Positions 4,749 through 8,179 of a stretch of DNA of 8,179 bases are shown piece by piece; the first letter of the stretch is position 1; each line of letters opens with the position of its first letter. The stretch is from Elusimicrobia bacterium CG06_land_8_20_14_3_00_38_11. Its GTDB lineage: Bacteria; Elusimicrobiota; UBA8919. A program made the position numbers and the translations under genes. The notes beneath the pieces were generated by a model. That model saw only the letters and a list, made by a program, of their open reading frames with translations. It searched no databases and had not been told where the DNA came from. Location of the stretch: contig PEVQ01000026.1 in the NCBI GenBank assembly GCA_002780205.1, forward strand, positions 1-8,179, in the 5' to 3' direction.

Positions 4749-5804
4749 ATGCCCGCCTTAAAATATTACGAATTAAAATCAAAACTTAAAACGCTAAAAA
4801 AATCTGATGTCTCGCCGGTTTATCTTTTCTACGGTATTGAGGATTATCTTAAAGATGAATCGGTAAACCGTCTGGAAAATATTTTAATTGAACCTGATAT
4901 GCATGACTTAAATTACAGCGTATTTCACATTCCAAGCAAAAATGAAAAACAATTTGAATCTCCCCCGGGGATAACAGAAAAAAACGTTATACTTGAAAAC
5001 GCTCTTTCATCCTGTGATTCTTTGCCTTTTATATCCGCCAAAAAAATGGTCGTTATAAAAAATATTCATAAACTCCTTGAATCACAGGATGAACTTCTAA
5101 AAAAATATATTGAAAAACCGCATCGATCTTGCTGTCTTGTTTTGGTCGGGGGCGACAAACTGCCGAAACGGGAAGTATTCCGAAAAATAGAAAAACTGTA
5201 TCCGACGGTGAATTTTTATAACTTGAAAGACGACCAGATATACTCGTGGATAATTGAATACGCAAAGGCATTTGACAAAATCATTTCAATGTATGGAGCG
5301 GAGGAGATATTAAAAATTACTGGCAATAATCTTTATGATATAAAAAATGAAGTTGATAAATTGATTCTGTATGCCGGCGATAAGACCGAAATTGAAATGC
5401 ATAGTATTGAAGTATGCTGCGGACATTTCAGAGAAAATACCGTTTTTGAACTAATGCCGGCACTGTCGGAAAAAAAAACCGAAACCGCTATAAAAATACT
5501 TGCAAATCTTTTTAATAGCGGCGAGGATGAATATATGATTTTGGCGCAGGTTGCTGACAGATACAGGAAATATTTAAGATTCAATGAATTGATTGAAAGC
5601 GGGGTTGATGACAGAGAGGCGGCACTCCGGTCGGGAGTTAAGTTTTACCAGGATAAATTTATATCTGATGCACGGAAATTAAACATCTCGGAACTAAAAC
5701 TTTCGCTCACTAAAATACTTGAGACGGATATGAAAATGAAATCCGGCGGAAACAACAAAAATCACCTTGAACGGCTATTTTTTGATCTTTGCCAAACGCA
5801 TTGA
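4749..5804 (+). CDS. holA: DNA polymerase III delta subunit
   Basis: A 351-residue clamp-loader subunit, close to the usual 330-350. In the known complex delta opens the beta sliding clamp during loading at replication forks. Visible landmarks: VYLFYGIEDYLKDE (24-37), matching the family N-terminus; SLPFISAKKMVVIKN (91-105), the typical strand after the small-residue segment; GNNLYDIKNEVDKLILYAG (192-210), a strong HolA motif in the lid domain; and the C-terminal collar domain with ILAQVADRYRKYLR (264-277) and ETDMKMKSG (325-333). Residues 62-86 form a longer loop than usual. The start at 4749 fits the family; there is no good Shine-Dalgarno because a double-hairpin repeat fills the upstream space. 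Its last 30 bp are also the 3' end of rpsT on the other strand. No terminator is visible after it. Confidence 0.93.
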   Translation: MPALKYYELKSKLKTLKKSDVSPVYLFYGIEDYLKDESVNRLENILIEPDMHDLNYSVFHIPSKNEKQFESPPGITEKNVILENALSSCDSLPFISAKKMVVIKNIHKLLESQDELLKKYIEKPHRSCCLVLVGGDKLPKREVFRKIEKLYPTVNFYNLKDDQIYSWIIEYAKAFDKIISMYGAEEILKITGNNLYDIKNEVDKLILYAGDKTEIEMHSIEVCCGHFRENTVFELMPALSEKKTETAIKILANLFNSGEDEYMILAQVADRYRKYLRFNELIESGVDDREAALRSGVKFYQDKFISDARKLNISELKLSLTKILETDMKMKSGGNNKNHLERLFFDLCQTH

Positions 5805-6053
5805 AAGGCGGGAAATTTTACGGGAAGCATTTTTTCTGTGAATGATTTTTTTCTTAGCCGCTTTATCAAGTATGCTTGAAACAATTCCTAAAAATTCCTT
5901 TGCTTTTTCGGCATTCTTTTCCGTTAAAGCCGTTTCAAACTTTTTAATCGCCGTTTTGATTTGCGACTTAACGGCTTTATTGATAGTGTGTCTCTTCAGA
6001 TTTTTCCGTGCCTCTTTCAGTGCCGATGTGTGTCTTCCGGTTTTTAGTTTCAT
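5775..6053 (-). CDS. rpsT: 30S ribosomal protein S20
   Basis: A 92-residue, Lys/Arg-rich helical protein that binds 16S rRNA early in small-subunit assembly. Family features: KTGRHTSALKEARKNLKRH near the N-terminus, the NKAVKSQIKTAIKKFETAL helix, AEKAKEFLGIVSSILDKAAKKKIIHRKNA, and a basic SRKISRLSMRLAKI tail. The length is slightly above the common 85-90. ATG at 6053 is chosen over an in-frame GTG six bases upstream because GAGG (6063-6060 on the minus strand) is well spaced for the ATG. Transcription comes from the minus-strand promoter at 6146-6173 through a repeat-built leader of about 85 nt. The gene converges on holA and overlaps it by 30 bp; no terminator is visible after the stop, so transcripts should run antisense into holA. 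Confidence 0.95.
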   Translation of the reverse strand: MKLKTGRHTSALKEARKNLKRHTINKAVKSQIKTAIKKFETALTEKNAEKAKEFLGIVSSILDKAAKKKIIHRKNASRKISRLSMRLAKIKK

Positions 6054-6061
6054 AAACACCT

Positions 6062-6142
6062 CGCTGATTTACGCTGATTACTACGCGGATTGCCGCTGAT
6101 TTAATCTGCGGTCATCTGCGTCGTTTTTCTGTGTAATCTGCG
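6062..6142. repeat. Decamer-spaced CGCTGATT / AATCTGCG repeat forming the rpsT leader
   Basis: On the plus strand CGCTGATT occurs at 6062-6069, 6072-6079 and 6094-6101, with a CGCGGATT variant at 6084-6091 (spacings 10, 12 and 10). Then AATCTGCG occurs at 6103-6110 and 6135-6142, with CATCTGCG at 6113-6120. The switch point is the near-palindrome CCGCTGATT-T-AATCTGCGG (6093-6111), broken only by one T-T position on each side. The block covers almost the whole rpsT 5' leader and the expected transcription start. It carries no gene. Confidence 0.75.
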
Positions 6143-6145
6143 TTT

Positions 6146-6173
6146 AGTATACAAGAATATAAAAAAATGTCAA
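6146..6173 (-). promoter_or_regulatory. Sigma70-type promoter for rpsT
   Basis: On the minus strand TTGACA (6173-6168) is perfect, followed by a 16-bp AT-rich spacer and TATACT (6151-6146), five of six matches. Transcription should start near 6139, giving a leader of about 85 nt. GTATAC is self-complementary, so a plus-strand -10 for murJ could overlap here, but no -35 of quality is seen for it. Confidence 0.8.
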
Positions 6174-6189
6174 GCAAAAAAAGATGCGA

Positions 6190-6278
6190 GGGTTTAACCC
6201 GATTTCAGTCGGGTTGTTTAAACCCGAAGCATCACATCATAGATGTAGCCCACCCTTCAGGGTGGGTGAGCGAAGCGA
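6190..6278 (+). repeat. Double-hairpin leader directly upstream of murJ
   Basis: Hairpin 1 is AACCCGA (6196-6202) / TCGGGTT (6209-6215). Alternative partners lie on both sides: GGGTT-type bases at 6190-6194 and AACCC at 6221-6225. Hairpin 2 is CCCACCCT (6249-6256) / AGGGTGGG (6259-6266) with loop TC. It runs into TGAGCGAAGCGA, including the GCGAAGC mini-hairpin (6270-6276). The SD-like GGTGA (6265-6269) lies ten bases before ATG 6280. The last 15 bases (6264-6278) are identical to 4728-4742 before holA. Confidence 0.8.
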
Positions 6279-6279
6279 A

Positions 6280-7836
6280 ATGAAAGAAACAAAAATAGCA
6301 AAATATATCGGTTATGTATCCGCAGGGACTATGTTTTCCCGCCTTGCCGGTTACATCCGCGATATGCTGGTCGGGTGGCTTTTCGGCGCCGGATTGGCCG
6401 CAGATGCTTTTTATGCTGCTTTAAGAATTCCCAATCTTTTCAGACGGCTTTTGGGCGAAGGAGCATTATTATCTTCATTCGTTCCTGTATTTAGCGAATA
6501 TCTGGCGACAAAAGAAAAAAAAGAAACCGAAAAACTTTTTAATGCGGTATTTACTACTCTTATATTCACTCTTTTAATCGTGTGCGTTTTTGGAATGATT
6601 TTCGCACCGCAGATAACAAGAGCAATTGCCTACGGCTTTGAAAAAAATCCGGAAAAACTTTCTTTAACCATTACCCTTACCCGACTGATGTTTCCGTTTT
6701 TACTTTTTATATGTCTTGCGGCATTTTTACTTGCCGTCCTGAACTCGCTAAAACTTTTTTTCGTACCCGCAGTAGCACCGTCTTTTTTATCGGTCTCTGA
6801 AATTGTATTTATTATAGGAATCGCTCCGCTTTTAATAAAAGAAAATCAGATTAAAGGACTCGCGATTGCGGTCGTCGTCGGCGGACTGTTGCAATTTTTG
6901 ATTCAGTTACCTGCTGTAAAAAAAAGCGGCTTTAATTTCAAGCCCGTAATTAATTTCAATCATCCCGGATTAAAACAGATATTTTTTTTAATGCTCCCCG
7001 CTATGTGGGGGATATCAATTGACCAGTTCAATGCTTTTGTTGACACCATTTGCGCATCATTTTTAACCGAAGGAAGCGTAACTGCGCTTTATTATTCAAA
7101 CCGTCTGATGCAACTGCCTCTGGCACTTTTCGGAATTGCCGTTGCGTCTGTTTCACTACCTTTAATGTCGGCAAGTGTTTCAAAAAAGGATCATCGGGAA
7201 ATGAAGGATATGCTCGCATTCTCAATAAAAATATCTTCAATGGCGATTTTACCGGCAATGGCTGGACTTATTATTCTTGGCAAACCGATGATAACCCTTC
7301 TTTTTCAGCACGGTAAATTTGACGAAACCGCAACAGTAATGACCAATTCCGCACTGGTTTTTTATTCTATGGGGCTGCCCGCTTTCAGTTATGCAAAAAT
7401 TTTTGCCGGAGGATTTTATTCTATGAAGGAAACTAAAACACCGGTAAAAATCGCAACAATGTGTATGCTGTTAAATGTAGTGTTAAACATTATTTTGATG
7501 GGGCCGATGGGGGTTGGCGGGCTTGCCCTTGCAACAGCCGTATCCTCATGGACAAGTGCAGTTTTGCTTTTCTTGTCGCTTAGAAAAAGAATCGGCGGGC
7601 TCGGCGGAAGAAAAATATTTCTGTCGCTTATTAAAATAATTTCGGCGACTTCGGTAATGACCGTCATCTGTTATATTCTTTCCACATATCTAATCAAAAA
7701 TCTTTTCTTAAATGTGTTCGGAACGATTATTGTCGGACTTTTTCTTTATCTTTTAACGGCAAAATTGCTGAAAATCAACGAAATGAAATCGGTATGGGCT
7801 ATTATCAAAAAAGAAAAACCCTCGTTAGATGAATGA
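6280..7836 (+). CDS. murJ: Lipid II flippase MurJ (MviN family)
   Basis: A 518-residue polytopic inner-membrane protein of the MOP exporter superfamily that moves lipid II across the membrane for peptidoglycan synthesis. The N-terminus shows the family block S20-R21-L-x-G-Y-I-R27-D28, FGAG-x3-DAF (35-44), RIPNLFRRLLGEGA (49-62) and FVPVFSEY (67-74). The arginines correspond to those needed in E. coli MurJ. YYSNRLMQLP (271-280) supplies the later conserved arginine (R275). The rest is a series of about 14 hydrophobic segments, with LFQHGKFD around 365-372. The length is normal. A reading frame open back to 6184 would add 32 residues translated from the hairpin repeat; the family N-terminus and the murJ-like first helix support 6280. 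There is no canonical Shine-Dalgarno. The gene overlaps uvrC by 8 nt and lies divergent to rpsT. Confidence 0.95.
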   Translation: MKETKIAKYIGYVSAGTMFSRLAGYIRDMLVGWLFGAGLAADAFYAALRIPNLFRRLLGEGALLSSFVPVFSEYLATKEKKETEKLFNAVFTTLIFTLLIVCVFGMIFAPQITRAIAYGFEKNPEKLSLTITLTRLMFPFLLFICLAAFLLAVLNSLKLFFVPAVAPSFLSVSEIVFIIGIAPLLIKENQIKGLAIAVVVGGLLQFLIQLPAVKKSGFNFKPVINFNHPGLKQIFFLMLPAMWGISIDQFNAFVDTICASFLTEGSVTALYYSNRLMQLPLALFGIAVASVSLPLMSASVSKKDHREMKDMLAFSIKISSMAILPAMAGLIILGKPMITLLFQHGKFDETATVMTNSALVFYSMGLPAFSYAKIFAGGFYSMKETKTPVKIATMCMLLNVVLNIILMGPMGVGGLALATAVSSWTSAVLLFLSLRKRIGGLGGRKIFLSLIKIISATSVMTVICYILSTYLIKNLFLNVFGTIIVGLFLYLLTAKLLKINEMKSVWAIIKKEKPSLDE

Positions 7837-8179
7837 AATCCTGTCAAACAAATTGGTCAACCTTCCTCAACTTCCCGGCGTCTACATAATGAGAGACTTA
7901 TCCGGCAGAATAATTTATGTAGGTAAAGCCACTTCCTTAAAATCGCGGGTGAAGTCATACTTTATTGATACGGAAAAATCACTGAAAAATTCACTGCTTG
8001 TTAAAACAATTAAAAACATTGATTATATTTTGACGGCCAATGTTAAAGAAGCGCTGATTTTGGAAGAATCCCTAATCAAAAGATTTCAGCCGAAATATAA
8101 TGTATTGCTGAAAGATGACAAACGGTATCCGTATATTAAAATTACCGACGATAAATTTCCGTTTTTGAATATAGTGCGA
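7829..8179 (+). CDS. uvrC: UvrABC nuclease subunit C, N-terminal part (cut by the window edge)
   Basis: 117 codons are visible and remain open at the right edge; full-length UvrC is normally about 600 residues. This is the GIY-YIG nuclease domain that makes the 3' incision in nucleotide excision repair. Landmarks: LPQLPGVYIMRD (12-23), G26-R-I-I-Y30-V-G-K-A34, SRVKSYF (39-45), EALILEESLIK (74-84) with E79 at the expected metal-binding position, and PKYNVLLKDDKRYPYIKI (88-105). The ATG at 7829 lies eight bases inside the murJ 3' end; a later ATG at 7833 is in another frame and does not give UvrC. No clear Shine-Dalgarno precedes it, so translation is probably coupled to murJ. Confidence 0.95.
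   Translation, partial: MNEILSNKLVNLPQLPGVYIMRDLSGRIIYVGKATSLKSRVKSYFIDTEKSLKNSLLVKTIKNIDYILTANVKEALILEESLIKRFQPKYNVLLKDDKRYPYIKITDDKFPFLNIVR

Noticed and set aside
6054..6059. GTG start two codons upstream for rpsT
   Set aside because: The GTG overlaps the Shine-Dalgarno region; ATG 6053 is well spaced from GAGG.
5842..6099. Plus-strand hydrophobic open frame opposite rpsT
   Set aside because: It is the complement of a Lys-rich gene, which yields Phe/Leu-rich artefacts; S20 on the minus strand is unmistakable.
6124..6153. Divergent plus-strand promoter for murJ overlapping the rpsT promoter
   Set aside because: TATACA could serve as -10, but the -35 position reads TTTTCT and gives little support.
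6184..6279. In-frame upstream extension of murJ from ATG 6184 (32 more residues)
   Set aside because: The extension is a translation of the double-hairpin repeat, and MurJ proteins begin with the segment encoded from 6280.

Overview
The window reads as a chromosomal stretch from a low-GC, diderm (Gram-negative-type) bacterium. The diderm call rests on an LptE-like lipopolysaccharide-assembly lipoprotein, a second small lipoprotein, and the order leuS-lptE-holA, which is widely conserved in Gram-negative bacteria. Zinc-ribbon LeuRS of the Thermus type, low GC, heptanucleotide repeats inside genes and many palindromic intergenic repeats recall candidate phyla such as Omnitrophota, Elusimicrobiota or Desantisbacteria. 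That placement is a guess from style, not a phylogenetic result.

Layout. Bases 1-95 hold a short 10-bp periodic repeat. Bases 96-607 encode a compact toxin-antitoxin pair (DUF2281-type antitoxin, MazF/PemK-type toxin) that is visibly more AT-rich than the rest. A small lipoprotein of unknown function follows (695-1216). Bases 1217-1611 carry no gene but are dense in structure: a palindromic repeat, a probable intrinsic terminator, a near-consensus sigma70-type promoter, then a chain of palindromes in the transcribed leader of leuS. leuS (1612-4041) and lptE (4043-4645) are translationally coupled. holA (4749-5804) follows behind a double-hairpin leader. rpsT (5775-6053, minus strand) converges on holA and overlaps its 3' end by 30 bp; it has its own strong promoter and a repeat-built leader. 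murJ (6280-7836) starts behind a double-hairpin leader with the same architecture as that of holA, and overlaps by 8 nt the start of uvrC, which runs off the right edge.

The proteins are housekeeping: tRNA-Leu charging, LPS export, the clamp-loader delta subunit, ribosomal protein S20, the lipid II flippase and the UvrABC endonuclease. I see no new protein-based defence or biosynthetic system. The unusual part is the repeat layer: (i) four different heptamer tandem arrays of about four units each, all inside leuS and lptE, two of which build the lptE signal peptide; (ii) matched double-hairpin leaders directly before holA and murJ, ending in an identical 15-mer, with compensating stem changes; (iii) palindromes with a constant loop and varying stems; and (iv) decamer-spaced repeats in the leaders of rpsT and the toxin-antitoxin pair. 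Genes behind these repeats often lack a normal Shine-Dalgarno, so the repeats occupy the place where translation control would sit.
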